Below, piece by piece: positions 23,220 through 31,561 of a DNA stretch of 33,837 bases; the stretch's first letter is position 1; each line of letters begins with the position of its first letter. The DNA lies in contig CAMWKH010000031.1 of NCBI GenBank assembly GCA_947174805.1, forward strand, positions 1 to 33,837, read 5' to 3'. Position numbers and translations under genes: made by a program. Under the pieces are notes generated by a model that was not told the origin of the DNA, did no database searches, and saw only the letters and a program-made list of their open reading frames with translations. This DNA comes from an uncultured Roseburia sp. GTDB taxonomy: Bacteria; Bacillota; Clostridia; Lachnospirales; Lachnospiraceae.

Positions 23220-24838
23220 CTTTCTTTGCGGAACTTTTTATTTTCATACATTTTTTTATCGGCACGCTCCCTGCACTTTTCTATATCTGCGTCCTGATAT
23301 TTGTCAAAATACGCATGGCCATGGGCAATTTGCAGGGGAATCCCTGCCTCCTTGGGGGTATATTCCTTTTCCATTTCCTCCATCTTGGCAAACTTTTCTT
23401 CCATTTCCCCGGAACCAATCAGCCCGTCTACAATCACGCAGAACTCATCCCCGCCGATGCGGTAGCACTTCCCCTGCCCCTCAAAAACTTTGGCAATAAT
23501 CTGAGCGGCACTGCGGATATAAAGGTCCCCCATGGCGTGGCCCAAAGTATCGTTACACTTTTTCAGATAATTTAAGTCAAAGGTAAGGATAGTTGTTCCG
23601 TCCGGCCTGGGATGGTCCTTCACCCATTTGTTATATGTATTCCGATTGTAAAGCCCGGTGAGATTATCCAAATCCGCTAACTCCACTAAAAGCTCTGCCT
23701 GGTGTCCCTGGTCCAACAGTTTTAAAGTGTCCCTTGCCGCCTGGAATCCCACCAGAATAATATAAAATAAAAGCCCTATCCTTCCGATTACATCAATGCC
23801 TCCTGCTTTGATATAAAAGGCTGATAAATCCAATACACAGGTGACTGCCAGGATCAAAAGCCCTGCCATGTTCACCCATACCCGGGAATCAAAACCAATT
23901 TCCCGTATATGTGTGCGCAGTGCATACACCATATAACAGAGGGCCGCAACCAAAAGCAAATGGGTGGTTGTAGCTGTCTGTTTGTGGGCCAGAATCCCCG
24001 AGAGATGCAGAATCACACAGCAGACGCTGTTGACAAAAGAGAACATGCAAAGCCCGTTGGAAATCTTTCTCTCCTCCACCTCCAGAAAATCCCGGGCAAA
24101 AAGGATAAAGGGAACCGGGAGAAGCATAACCAAAAGATATCCCATATCGGAAGCCGCCGGCCGGTTTGCAATGGTCATCTGGAAAATAGCGGTCTCACCA
24201 AAGGACCACAATCCCATTAATATGGAAAACAGCCCAAAATACAACAGGCCGTTTCCTGCTTTCAACCTTTTTTTCAGAGTAACCCAATAGGCAAAGAGTA
24301 CGATTCCAATGGCCACATCCATAATGCTCACCATAACATTTCCAAAATCTTCCCTCACCTGTTCCATAAAGATTTTAAAAGCGTTTCCTTTATAAAAGTG
24401 AAGCTGATATTCCCTGACCTGGGGAAATAAGGCCTGGACCCGCACCCTTAAAAAACTTGCCTTTTGCTCCATCTGTACAAAATTCCAATGGAATCCCGTT
24501 GTCCTGTCAAAGATATGATTTCCCCTTTTTAACTGATAAAGAAGGTGGTCTCCCTGGTACACCTCCACATTCTGATGGCTGCTGTAAAAAAACAGGCAGT
24601 CCGCCTCCCCAAACACCCTCACATCTGTAAAATAAAAATCCCTGGTATCCTGGTCAATAATTTCCACCCGTTCCGGACGCAGCTCCTGCCGGTCCACAAC
24701 CGTCCTCACATCATACGCTACGCCGTCATTTGCAAAAGTGTATTCCAGTGCAATTAGCAGCACTGCAAGAATCAACAGTATAATATAAGCATAGGTTATC
24801 TTTTTATCCAATCTCTTGCCAGAATTAGAAGTTTCCAT
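23213..24838 (-). CDS. Membrane-bound diguanylate cyclase (GGDEF)
   Basis: 541-residue protein making cyclic di-GMP. One N-terminal membrane helix (about 14-33) is followed by an extracytoplasmic sensory domain of about 165 residues, then a block of roughly seven hydrophobic segments, similar in layout to 7TM-DISM sensor proteins. A short linker leads to the GGDEF domain (about 375-541) with DLDNLTGLYNRNTYNKW and intact RIGGDEF (460-466). No RxxD inhibitory site is visible five residues before it. The ATG at 24838 is preferred because it follows GGGAGATTGTTCG; an upstream in-frame ATG lacks a ribosome-binding site. Ligand unknown. Confidence 0.9.
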   Translation of the reverse strand: METSNSGKRLDKKITYAYIILLILAVLLIALEYTFANDGVAYDVRTVVDRQELRPERVEIIDQDTRDFYFTDVRVFGEADCLFFYSSHQNVEVYQGDHLLYQLKRGNHIFDRTTGFHWNFVQMEQKASFLRVRVQALFPQVREYQLHFYKGNAFKIFMEQVREDFGNVMVSIMDVAIGIVLFAYWVTLKKRLKAGNGLLYFGLFSILMGLWSFGETAIFQMTIANRPAASDMGYLLVMLLPVPFILFARDFLEVEERKISNGLCMFSFVNSVCCVILHLSGILAHKQTATTTHLLLVAALCYMVYALRTHIREIGFDSRVWVNMAGLLILAVTCVLDLSAFYIKAGGIDVIGRIGLLFYIILVGFQAARDTLKLLDQGHQAELLVELADLDNLTGLYNRNTYNKWVKDHPRPDGTTILTFDLNYLKKCNDTLGHAMGDLYIRSAAQIIAKVFEGQGKCYRIGGDEFCVIVDGLIGSGEMEEKFAKMEEMEKEYTPKEAGIPLQIAHGHAYFDKYQDADIEKCRERADKKMYENKKFRKERG

Positions 24839-24955
24839 CGAACAATCTCCCGCTTTTCTCCCCAAAAATCTAATGTCATATTCTATCTCTTGCTTTTTCC
24901 TGGAATAATCCAAAATTATCATACCATATCTTGTTAATATTTGTCCAGTGCTGTG

Positions 24956-26041
24956 TCAGCTTATGCGAAGCACTCGAAATACAGCAATCAAAATCTGTTT
25001 TTGAACCTCCGGAAGATGTTCCAAATCTATGGTATCCCCCGAGAATTCCTCCAGCTCTGCCCCGGGAGTCAAAGATACCTCCCCCTCAATCCGAACATCC
25101 TTCCCCTTGATTTCCGCCGACCGGATATCTGCATGGAAACCATTCTCTTTCAGCTCTCCCCGCAGGGAAAATCGTGACCCTTCACTGTTTTTAATTCCAA
25201 TAGAAATGGGAAAACCATCCCCCTTCTGCTCCCCTTTTACCGTGAGATATAATTCCCCTTCCTTTACAAACATAATTTTGCTATCCCTGTTTTTTCCTCC
25301 CAGAAAACGCAGTTCCCATATGTCTCCCTGGGAATTCACCCGCACAGCCGCCAATCTATTGCGATATAGATACACATACATCTCCTCCGGGATAAACCCG
25401 GCATCCTCCCTCTGGATGCCGCCGGAGATATCCAGGGAAAAACCTCTGCAGGAAACCTCTTTCCCGTCAATCTCATATTTTTCCGACTTGGCCCTCTCCA
25501 CGGAGACGTCCTTTAAAATTCCAGCAAAATCCTTTGAAGAAAAGGTAATCTCCTGGTTTTTTTTCCAGCGGAACCCGGAGAGTTTTTTCAAAAACTGATC
25601 CACCCCCTCTGCATTCCTCTTTCCCAAAAGCTTATCAAAAAAAGGCGTCTCCTCCGTTAGGCTATGGGTATAAATCATATCCCCCGTCACAGGTATCTGA
25701 AGTCTCAAAATATCCTCCGACAAAATCCCCTGCACATCAACCGATGTGCCCAAAACCCCTGTGCGGAAAGATATCCCCGTCTCCTCACCGGCAAATGCCA
25801 GGTTCAGGGTTCCTGCCGCCGCACCGGAATGCCATTTTACGCCAACAGATATACCATCCTGTTTTAAAAATTGGGATTCCTGTAACACAGGAATCCATTC
25901 TGAATCCTTGTATGTGCCCGCCGCCGCTAAGACAACTTGGCTTTTGGGCTGAAAAAGGAACCACAAAACTCCTGCCGTCAATGCGAAAAGCAGCAGGAAT
26001 CCTGCTGCTGCCGCTTTATATTTTTTTCCGTGAAATGTCAT
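24956..26041 (-). CDS. Unknown membrane-anchored protein, mostly beta-rich
   Basis: 361-residue protein I do not recognise. A short basic N terminus (TFHGKKYK) and one hydrophobic segment (about 10-30: AAAAGFLLLFALTAGVLWFLF) anchor it; there is no lipobox Cys. The rest is polar with alternating strand-like stretches and looks extracytoplasmic. Regularly placed motifs such as LRLQIPVTGDMIYTHSL and ELYLTVKGEQKGDGFPISI suggest a repetitive beta fold that may carry or sense lipids or wall material; this is only inference. The ATG at 26041 follows GGGAGAAATCTAAT and lies one base after the aminotransferase stop, so it is co-translated with it. Confidence 0.75.
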   Translation of the reverse strand: MTFHGKKYKAAAAGFLLLFALTAGVLWFLFQPKSQVVLAAAGTYKDSEWIPVLQESQFLKQDGISVGVKWHSGAAAGTLNLAFAGEETGISFRTGVLGTSVDVQGILSEDILRLQIPVTGDMIYTHSLTEETPFFDKLLGKRNAEGVDQFLKKLSGFRWKKNQEITFSSKDFAGILKDVSVERAKSEKYEIDGKEVSCRGFSLDISGGIQREDAGFIPEEMYVYLYRNRLAAVRVNSQGDIWELRFLGGKNRDSKIMFVKEGELYLTVKGEQKGDGFPISIGIKNSEGSRFSLRGELKENGFHADIRSAEIKGKDVRIEGEVSLTPGAELEEFSGDTIDLEHLPEVQKQILIAVFRVLRIS

Positions 26042-26042
26042 A

Positions 26043-27329
26043 TTAGATTTCTCCCAACAACTTCTCCACACTTGCAAGTTTTACGCACACCACAAAAATA
26101 TTTGCCGCGATTGCCAAATCCTCCAGGTCAGGGTAGGTGGGGGCAATACGGATAATGCAGTCTTTTGGGTCTTTTCCGTAGGGGAAGGGCGCCCCTGCAG
26201 GAGTCATAACCACCCCGGCTTTTTTTGCCTTGGACACAATCGCTTTTGCACATCCCTCCAAAGCTTCATAGCAGATAAAGTATCCTCCTTTTGGGGAATA
26301 CCACATTCCCACGCCCAGATCCTTTAACTCTTCTTCAAATTTATTTAACACAAGTTCAAATTTGGGACGTAAGATTTCCGCATGTTTTTTCATATGCTCT
26401 GTCATACCGTAAATATCTTTAAAAAACCGCACATGACGAAGCTGATTTACCTTGTCATGGCCGATGGTCTGTACCTGTAACTGCTTTTTCAGCTCCTCCA
26501 GGTTATTGGCGGATGTGGCAACTGCCGCAATCCCGGACCCCGGGAAACTGATTTTTGATGTGGAACAGAATTTGTAAACCAAATCCGGATTCCCCACACG
26601 TTTACATTCCGCAAGAATCTCAATCAGGCTGTCCTGGTCAATATCATAAAGATGGTGCACCCCATAGGCATTGTCCCAGTAGATACGGAAATCACTTGCG
26701 GCAGGTTTTAACCTGGCAAATCTGCGGACAGTTTCATCGGAATAAGTGATTCCCTGGGGGTTGGAGTATTTGGGCACACACCAGATTCCCTTGATGGCAT
26801 CATCTTTTGATACCAAATCCTCCACCAGATCCATATCCGGGCCTGTCTCAAGCATTGGAATATTAATCATCTCAATGCCAAAGTGCTCTGTAATGGCAAA
26901 GTGCCTGTCATACCCCGGCACAGGACATAAAAATTTCACTTTATCCAGTTTGCACCAGGGCGTGCTCCCCATAACGCCGTGAGTCATAGAATGGGACACA
27001 ATATCGTACATGGTATTTAAACTAGAATTTCCATAGATTATAATGTTATCGGGATTACATTCAATCATATCCCCAATCAGCACTTTCGCCTCCTGGATTC
27101 CTCCTAACACCCCGTAATTTCGGCAGTCGGTTCCGTCCTCACAGGCCAAATCCATACTGCTGCTTAACACATCCATCATTCCCATGGATAAATCCAGCTG
27201 ATCTGCGGAGGGCTTTCCTCTGGACATATCCAGCTGAAGTCCTCTCTTCTGGTACTTTTTGTACTCAGCCTCAAGCACTTTCTTTTCCTGAAGCAATTCT
27301 TCATTTGTCATTTCCTGATATGATTTCAT
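26043..27329 (-). CDS. PLP-dependent aminotransferase, class I (aspartate aminotransferase-like)
   Basis: 428-residue fold-type I aminotransferase of the longer Asp-aminotransferase subgroup (MocR-like/PF12897 type, as in Corynebacterium AspT). The PLP lysine is K259 in STSKISFPGSG, the pyridine-N aspartate is D219 in IYWDNAYGVHHL, and N190 lies in KYSNPQG. The N terminus LDMSRGKPSADQLDLS matches the subgroup. The likely reaction is aspartate plus 2-oxoglutarate to oxaloacetate plus glutamate. Site CAGGAGGAG. It is 31 bases after rarA and one base before the unknown anchored protein, forming one operon. Confidence 0.92.
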   Translation of the reverse strand: MKSYQEMTNEELLQEKKVLEAEYKKYQKRGLQLDMSRGKPSADQLDLSMGMMDVLSSSMDLACEDGTDCRNYGVLGGIQEAKVLIGDMIECNPDNIIIYGNSSLNTMYDIVSHSMTHGVMGSTPWCKLDKVKFLCPVPGYDRHFAITEHFGIEMINIPMLETGPDMDLVEDLVSKDDAIKGIWCVPKYSNPQGITYSDETVRRFARLKPAASDFRIYWDNAYGVHHLYDIDQDSLIEILAECKRVGNPDLVYKFCSTSKISFPGSGIAAVATSANNLEELKKQLQVQTIGHDKVNQLRHVRFFKDIYGMTEHMKKHAEILRPKFELVLNKFEEELKDLGVGMWYSPKGGYFICYEALEGCAKAIVSKAKKAGVVMTPAGAPFPYGKDPKDCIIRIAPTYPDLEDLAIAANIFVVCVKLASVEKLLGEI

Positions 27330-27360
27330 CTTTACTCCTCCTGACTTTGTATAGAAAAAC

Positions 27361-28674
27361 TTATTGTAAACTGTTTAAATAGGATAAAATTTCTGCCTCG
27401 TAGCCGTTATCCGTGGGCTCGTAAAACTTCTCCCCTGTTAGGCCGTCAGGCAGGTACTGCTGTTTCACATAATGCCTGGGATAATCGTGCGCATAAAGAT
27501 ATCCCTGGCCATGCCCCAGCTTTCCCGCAGATTTATAGTGTGAATCCTGCAAATGAACCGGAATGGGAGCCGTCTTTGTCTCCGCCACCGCAGACATTGC
27601 CTTATCAATGGCCAAAATAGCAGAATTACTTTTGGGGGCGGAAGCCACATAGGAAACTGCCTGGCAGAGAGGAATCCTTGCCTCCGGCATTCCAAGGCGC
27701 TCCACGGCCTGGGCGGCGGCCACAGCCACCACAAGAGCCTGGGGATCCGCATTTCCCACATCCTCCGCAGCGCAGATCATAATCCGCCTGGCGATAAATT
27801 TAATATCCTCCCCCGCATAGAGCATCCTTGCCAGATAGTAAACCGCCGCATCCGGGTCTGAGCCCCGCATACTTTTTATAAATGCGGAGATGGTGTCATA
27901 GTGGCTGTCCCCGTCCTTATCATATTTTACCACCCTTTTTTGAATACATTCCTCCGCCACAGAAAGGGTGATGTGGATCTTTCCATCCTCGCCGGGGTCT
28001 GTGGTTAAAACCCCAAGCTCAATGGCATTTAACGCCGCCCTGGCATCTCCGTTGCTGATATCCGAGAGAAATTCCAGCGCCTCGTCCTCAATGCAGGCAT
28101 TGTACACCCCCATACCCTTTTTCTCATCGTTTACCGCCCGAAGGATAAGCGTTTTAATATCCTCCTTGGACAAGGACTTTAATTCAAAGATAATAGAGCG
28201 GGAAATCAAAGCCCCGTTTACCTCAAAATAGGGATTCTCCGTGGTAGCGCCGATTAAAATCACCGTACCGTCCTCCACATAGGGGAGAAGGAAATCCTGC
28301 TGTCCTTTGTTAAACCGATGAATCTCATCAATAAAAAGAATCGTTTTCCTGCCGTACATGCCCTGATTGTTTTTTGCCTCCGCCACCACTGCCTCCATAT
28401 CTTTTTTTCCTGCGGAAGTGGCGTTTATCTGCTTAAATTCTGCGCTGGTGGTATTTGCAATCACTCTGGCTAATGTGGTTTTTCCCGTCCCAGGGGGCCC
28501 GTAAAATAATATGGAAGACAGCTTGTCCGCTTTAATCGCGCGGTAAAGCAGCTTATCTTTTCCGATAATATGCTGCTGTCCCACAACCTCCTCCAAGGCC
28601 GAAGGCCGAAGCCTTGAGGCTAACGGCGATTCTTTTTCTTTATTCTGTTCCCTCATGTAATCAAACAAATCCAT
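27361..28674 (-). CDS. rarA: Replication-associated recombination protein A (AAA ATPase)
   Basis: 437-residue RarA/MgsA/Mgs1 family ATPase that acts at stalled replication forks and binds SSB and DNA ends. Seen: N terminus LASRLRPSALEEVVGQQHIIG, Walker A GPPGTGKT (59-66), Walker B ILFIDEIHRFNKGQQD, sensor 1 IGATTENPYFEVN, and the C-terminal tetramerisation region with the family motifs AVYYLARMLYAGED and KSAGKLGHGQGYLYAHDYP. Site CAGGAGAAGAAAAC before the ATG. It heads an operon with the aminotransferase and the unknown protein. Confidence 0.96.
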   Translation of the reverse strand: MDLFDYMREQNKEKESPLASRLRPSALEEVVGQQHIIGKDKLLYRAIKADKLSSILFYGPPGTGKTTLARVIANTTSAEFKQINATSAGKKDMEAVVAEAKNNQGMYGRKTILFIDEIHRFNKGQQDFLLPYVEDGTVILIGATTENPYFEVNGALISRSIIFELKSLSKEDIKTLILRAVNDEKKGMGVYNACIEDEALEFLSDISNGDARAALNAIELGVLTTDPGEDGKIHITLSVAEECIQKRVVKYDKDGDSHYDTISAFIKSMRGSDPDAAVYYLARMLYAGEDIKFIARRIMICAAEDVGNADPQALVVAVAAAQAVERLGMPEARIPLCQAVSYVASAPKSNSAILAIDKAMSAVAETKTAPIPVHLQDSHYKSAGKLGHGQGYLYAHDYPRHYVKQQYLPDGLTGEKFYEPTDNGYEAEILSYLNSLQ

Positions 28675-28707
28675 GTTTTCTTCTCCTGGCGCTTATCCTA
28701 ATTATGT

Positions 28708-28737
28708 ATTTTACTACAATGTTTCCAGGTGCGTCAA
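28708..28737 (-). promoter_or_regulatory. Promoter of the rarA operon
   Basis: TTGACG (28737-28732), 18-bp spacer, TAAAAT (28713-28708) on the minus strand, 34 bases before the rarA ATG, starting at the end of the deacetylase gene. Confidence 0.65.
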
Positions 28738-28741
28738 TGCG

Positions 28742-29518
28742 TCAGTCAAATAAAATCTCATCCACAGTGACAAATTGATAGCCTTCCTCTTTCAATTTGT
28801 CTATAATGGCAAATGCCGCCGCAATAGAAGTGTCATACTGGTCATGAAGAAGGATAATCGAATTTTCCTCCGCCTGGGTCAGCACAGTTTCCACAACTTT
28901 TCCCGCATCACTGCTGCACCAGTCCCTGGGGTCAATGTCCCACAATACAGGAAACATATTTAACTCCCTCTCAAACTCTTTATCCCAGCTCCCGTAGGGG
29001 GGCCTTACATATAAAGTGTCTTCCCCTGTGATACTCCTTATGGTTTCGCTGTTTTTTTTCAGTTCTTCCTTAAATACCTCCCGGTTGGAATCATTTAACT
29101 GAATGTGGTTGTACGTATGATTTCCAATGAGATGTCCGTCCTTTTTCATCTCCTGTATAAGCTCCGGATGCTCCGCTGCATTTTTCCCAATCACAAAAAA
29201 AGTAGCTTTTACATTCCGCTCCCTAAGCCCCTGCAAAAGGCCGGGGGTATACGTCAAATTGGGGCCGTCGTCAAATGTAATCGCTATCTTTTTGTCTTCC
29301 AATTCAAAATAATTTGTATCTTCCTGTATCTCCATAGGTTCCTCCGTGTCCTCCTGGGATTTTTGTATCTGCTCTGTCTGCATTGCCGGTACATTTTCCC
29401 CTTCCCGTTCCAAATAGGAAGATACCATTTGTAACATATTCTTTTCCGCCCATAAACCGGCCAGCACGAAAATTATCACCACATCTAACGCCGCAAGGAA
29501 ATTTTTTAAATTTTTCAT
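28742..29518 (-). CDS. Polysaccharide deacetylase (NodB homology domain), membrane-anchored
   Basis: 258-residue enzyme with an uncleaved-looking N-terminal membrane helix (about 7-23), a Glu/Gln-rich linker (40-70) and a NodB domain (about 78-258). The five motifs are present: TFDDGP (81-86, with D83 as base and D84 as metal ligand), HTYNH (134-138), RPPYGS (172-177), DIDPRDW (194-200) and ILLHD (222-226). It acts outside the cell on N-acetylated wall polymer, probably as a peptidoglycan N-acetylglucosamine or N-acetylmuramic acid deacetylase of the PgdA/PdaA group; the substrate cannot be fixed from sequence. The ribosome-binding site is weak (TGGTCATAA). Confidence 0.93.
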   Translation of the reverse strand: MKNLKNFLAALDVVIIFVLAGLWAEKNMLQMVSSYLEREGENVPAMQTEQIQKSQEDTEEPMEIQEDTNYFELEDKKIAITFDDGPNLTYTPGLLQGLRERNVKATFFVIGKNAAEHPELIQEMKKDGHLIGNHTYNHIQLNDSNREVFKEELKKNSETIRSITGEDTLYVRPPYGSWDKEFERELNMFPVLWDIDPRDWCSSDAGKVVETVLTQAEENSIILLHDQYDTSIAAAFAIIDKLKEEGYQFVTVDEILFD

Positions 29519-29772
29519 TTATGACCAGCCATATAAAATGCTTGCTATATTATATGCAGGGGTAAGAACAGAAATTAATACTTTGGGTGCCAGAGGGATG
29601 TATATTTTTAGAAATTGCAATTCCATACTGCCGCCGTTCTAGTGAACTTACAGCCGTTAATAATGATATCTGCCTTTTGCCAGTAAAGATAATCTTCCCA
29701 AGGATTTTCTGTGGCATAAGCGCAACATTTCCATCATTTTTTCTCTGGAAATCCCACAGGCACCAGCTTTTT
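29519..29772. other. Intergenic region with a possible gene scar
   Basis: No convincing gene. On the minus strand one frame (29677-29700 in the middle) reads WEDYLYWQKAD, resembling the N terminus of Txe/YoeB-type toxins, but it begins after a stop and turns unrelated at once. TATAAT-like sequence near 29552 may be the deacetylase promoter. Confidence 0.3.
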
Positions 29773-30378
29773 TTAAAATCCCAGGGCCTGACCAATGAGA
29801 ATCACTTCAAATTCGCCTGATGTTGGCTTTTCCCATAAAACAGAAAGACCCCTGCAGATTCTGTCAGGGCTTTTACAGTGGTAACATTTTTCTCCTTTTT
29901 CAGCACAGGGGGTATTTATCCCAAGCCTTTTCGCATTTAAGGGAGCTGCTGTATTCCTGGCGCGGTACAAAGCCCTCTCATAATCTTTTTCTATTTTATT
30001 CTCCCCAAGGATAAGATAAACTTTCTCATGGCCGTAAAAAATGGAAGCTACCCGGTTGCAGTTCCCGTCAATATTTATAATCTCTCCTGTCTCGGCCAGT
30101 CCGTTTACAGAGGACAGGTACACCTTTGCAATGGCCGCCGCCTGTTTTACTTCCCCCCCTGTCTTCCCCTCCGGTATCCGCCAGTGCCAAAACACCTCAT
30201 TGTGGCTCTGAAGGGCTTCATATAATCCCATTTGTTCCAATGTGACGGAGCCCCCAAAACCAACGGTCTGATGATTGATTTGCCCATCCAGATACTTCAC
30301 CGCTTCCTCCTGATTTTCAAAAATGGTTACCTGAAATCCCCTGTCTTTTAAATTTTTTTCTACTGTAGTAAAATCCAT
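29773..30378 (-). CDS. LUD-domain protein (lactate utilisation/YkgG-LutC-like)
   Basis: 201-residue single LUD (DUF162) domain protein. Seen: NHQTVGFGGSVTLEQMGL near the N-terminal third, YLSSVNGLAETGEIINIDGNCNRVASI, and the C-terminal ALYRARNTAAPLNAKRLGINTPC with a cysteine-containing end (KCYHCKSPDRIC). These are standard for stand-alone Clostridia members. LutC partners an iron-sulfur lactate dehydrogenase, but no lutA or lutB is near, so the role here is open. The ATG at 30378 is used because GGGAGATTGCAG precedes it; an upstream TTG is less likely. Confidence 0.9.
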   Translation of the reverse strand: MDFTTVEKNLKDRGFQVTIFENQEEAVKYLDGQINHQTVGFGGSVTLEQMGLYEALQSHNEVFWHWRIPEGKTGGEVKQAAAIAKVYLSSVNGLAETGEIINIDGNCNRVASIFYGHEKVYLILGENKIEKDYERALYRARNTAAPLNAKRLGINTPCAEKGEKCYHCKSPDRICRGLSVLWEKPTSGEFEVILIGQALGF

Positions 30379-30801
30379 CTGCAATCTCCCTTTTGGTGTT
30401 ATATATTAATTTATTTTACCATATCTCGATTTTCCAGTGTCCTCGCCTTTGTCATCTGTACCACCCTCACTTTCATTTTCTGCATTGGTAATAGTGGATT
30501 GTCTGTTAAGATAATCCCTGCCTAAAGGCAAACAATATTCCGTTTTTTTGTGTATTTTCTCAGAAAATTAAAATGACAGATTTCTGTGATTCGTATTTAA
30601 ATATTGAGAATAGTAATCACATACTGCAAGATTTTTGCACATCAAACTTCCAATCACGAATCTTTTGGACTATTTCCCTCTGTTCGGTGCTGACTGCTCT
30701 CAGCTTGCAGCAGCTAACGTATAATTTTGGAAAAGATTGTCCCGCCGCCTTTATTTTGAGCTCTTAATCAGCCTGATAAATCGACATTAATCAAGCTTTA
30801 T
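30379..30801. other. Intergenic region without a supported gene
   Basis: 423 bases. On the minus strand, about 30625 to 30768, a stop-free frame of 48 codons contains KLRAVSTEQREIVQKIRDWKF and ends with TGA, but lacks a start and may be the 3' scar of a lost gene. A plus-strand frame at 30573-30767 has no ribosome-binding site. The composition becomes AT-richer here, marking the left border of the right-hand acquired region. Confidence 0.4.
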
Positions 30802-31251
30802 TTATAGCAACAAAGCAAGCTCAATTTCATCCTCATCTTCATTTCCGGTTTCCTTAAAACCAAATTTATAATATAGTTGCAGTGCAATAGAGTTATCTTT
30901 ATTGCACGTTAAAGCTACTTTGTTAGATTGACCAAATGGTTTGGATGCAATATAATCCAGACATTTTCTTAAAGCAAGTTCTCCAAATCCTTGATGCTGA
31001 TATGCAATATCAATCATCATATGCCAAATATTATACTCTGCAAGGTCATAATCATATATCACCATCACATAACCAACCATTGTATCATCATTGAATATTC
31101 CAAAAGGAATGCATTGCTTATAATATACATATGCTTGTGCTAAACTCCTGATTGGATTTGAAACAAATTGCTCTTGCTCCTCAGCTAACTTTAGGTCAAA
31201 TGCTTGTATAAAGTTATTCTCATCAATTCTCGCTAATTCAATATTACTCAT
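30802..31251 (-). CDS. GNAT-family N-acetyltransferase (spermidine/spermine acetyltransferase-like)
   Basis: 149-residue acetyltransferase. The acetyl-CoA loop is YQHQGFGELALRKCLDYI (motif A, Q/R-x-x-G-x-G/A), and motif B is VALTCNKDNSIALQLYYKFGFKETG. The N terminus LARIDENNFIQAFDLKLAEEQEQFVSNP resembles BltD/PaiA-like polyamine acetyltransferases, which suggests but does not prove a polyamine substrate. Site AGGAGGAATT directly before the ATG. More AT-rich than its left neighbours. A possible leader ORF and inverted repeat lie upstream. Confidence 0.9.
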   Translation of the reverse strand: MSNIELARIDENNFIQAFDLKLAEEQEQFVSNPIRSLAQAYVYYKQCIPFGIFNDDTMVGYVMVIYDYDLAEYNIWHMMIDIAYQHQGFGELALRKCLDYIASKPFGQSNKVALTCNKDNSIALQLYYKFGFKETGNEDEDEIELALLL

Positions 31252-31270
31252 AATTCCTCCTATTTGTTAT

Positions 31271-31299
31271 GGAGGGATTATAGCATGTAATCTCCCTCC
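31271..31299 (-). repeat. Inverted repeat over the -10 region of the GNAT gene
   Basis: GGAGGGATTA (31271-31280) is matched by TAATCTCCCTCC (31288-31299) with two extra bases. On the minus strand the arm near the gene includes an extended -10, TGCTATAAT (31285-31277). It could be an operator, or an RNA hairpin just before the ribosome-binding site. Confidence 0.5.
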
Positions 31300-31343
31300 A
31301 AATTTAATGTTACAATCGTCATAAGATGATAGTTTCTTTTCAT
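31278..31343 (-). CDS. Possible 21-residue leader peptide or truncated gene upstream of the GNAT gene
   Basis: Minus-strand ATG at 31343 preceded by AAAGGGGATGTTCATT, 21 codons starting MKRNYHLMTIVTLN, stop TAA at 31278-31280, inside the left arm of the inverted repeat. It has a strong promoter (see 31379-31407). Either a leader ORF controlling the acetyltransferase, or the surviving first codons of a gene replaced by it. I recognise no family. Confidence 0.4.
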   Translation of the reverse strand: MKRNYHLMTIVTLNLEGDYML

Positions 31344-31378
31344 AATGAACATCCCCTTTCGGTTAGTCTACTGCCCCA

Positions 31379-31407
31379 AGTATAACATATCTCCCCGACT
31401 AGAACAA
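31379..31407 (-). promoter_or_regulatory. Promoter reading toward the leader ORF and GNAT gene
   Basis: TTGTTC (31407-31402), 17-bp spacer, TATACT (31384-31379), with a TGT extension on the minus strand. About 36 bases before the leader ATG. Confidence 0.6.
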
Positions 31408-31488
31408 TCCCCGTCCTATGTCCGTTCCATTCTAACGGCAAACCCCTCTGCACTACTGCGGCAGCTTCCGGTAAGTTTTTATATTCAG

Positions 31489-31539
31489 TTGCAATCTGGA
31501 ACCGAATGCTGTATAACATATCAGACTGATATATTATAC
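31489..31539 (+). promoter_or_regulatory. Promoter and long palindrome of the polyferredoxin-PadR operon
   Basis: TTGCAA (31489-31494), 17-bp spacer, TATAAC (31512-31517). The -10 lies in the left arm of a 29-bp palindrome (31511-31539): GTATAA, then ATATCAG, centre A, CTGATAT, then TTATAC, with one unpaired position. This is the size and place expected for an operator bound by a dimeric repressor, and the operon codes for a PadR protein. Confidence 0.72.
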
Positions 31540-31561
31540 AAACTTAAAGGAGGGTATCACT

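Noticed and set aside
30510..30560. Possible terminator GCCT-AA-AGGC with a later T-run
   Set aside because: Stem of only four pairs and the T-run begins about ten bases too late.
30573..30767. Plus-strand 64-codon frame in the intergenic region
   Set aside because: No ribosome-binding site or recognisable motif.
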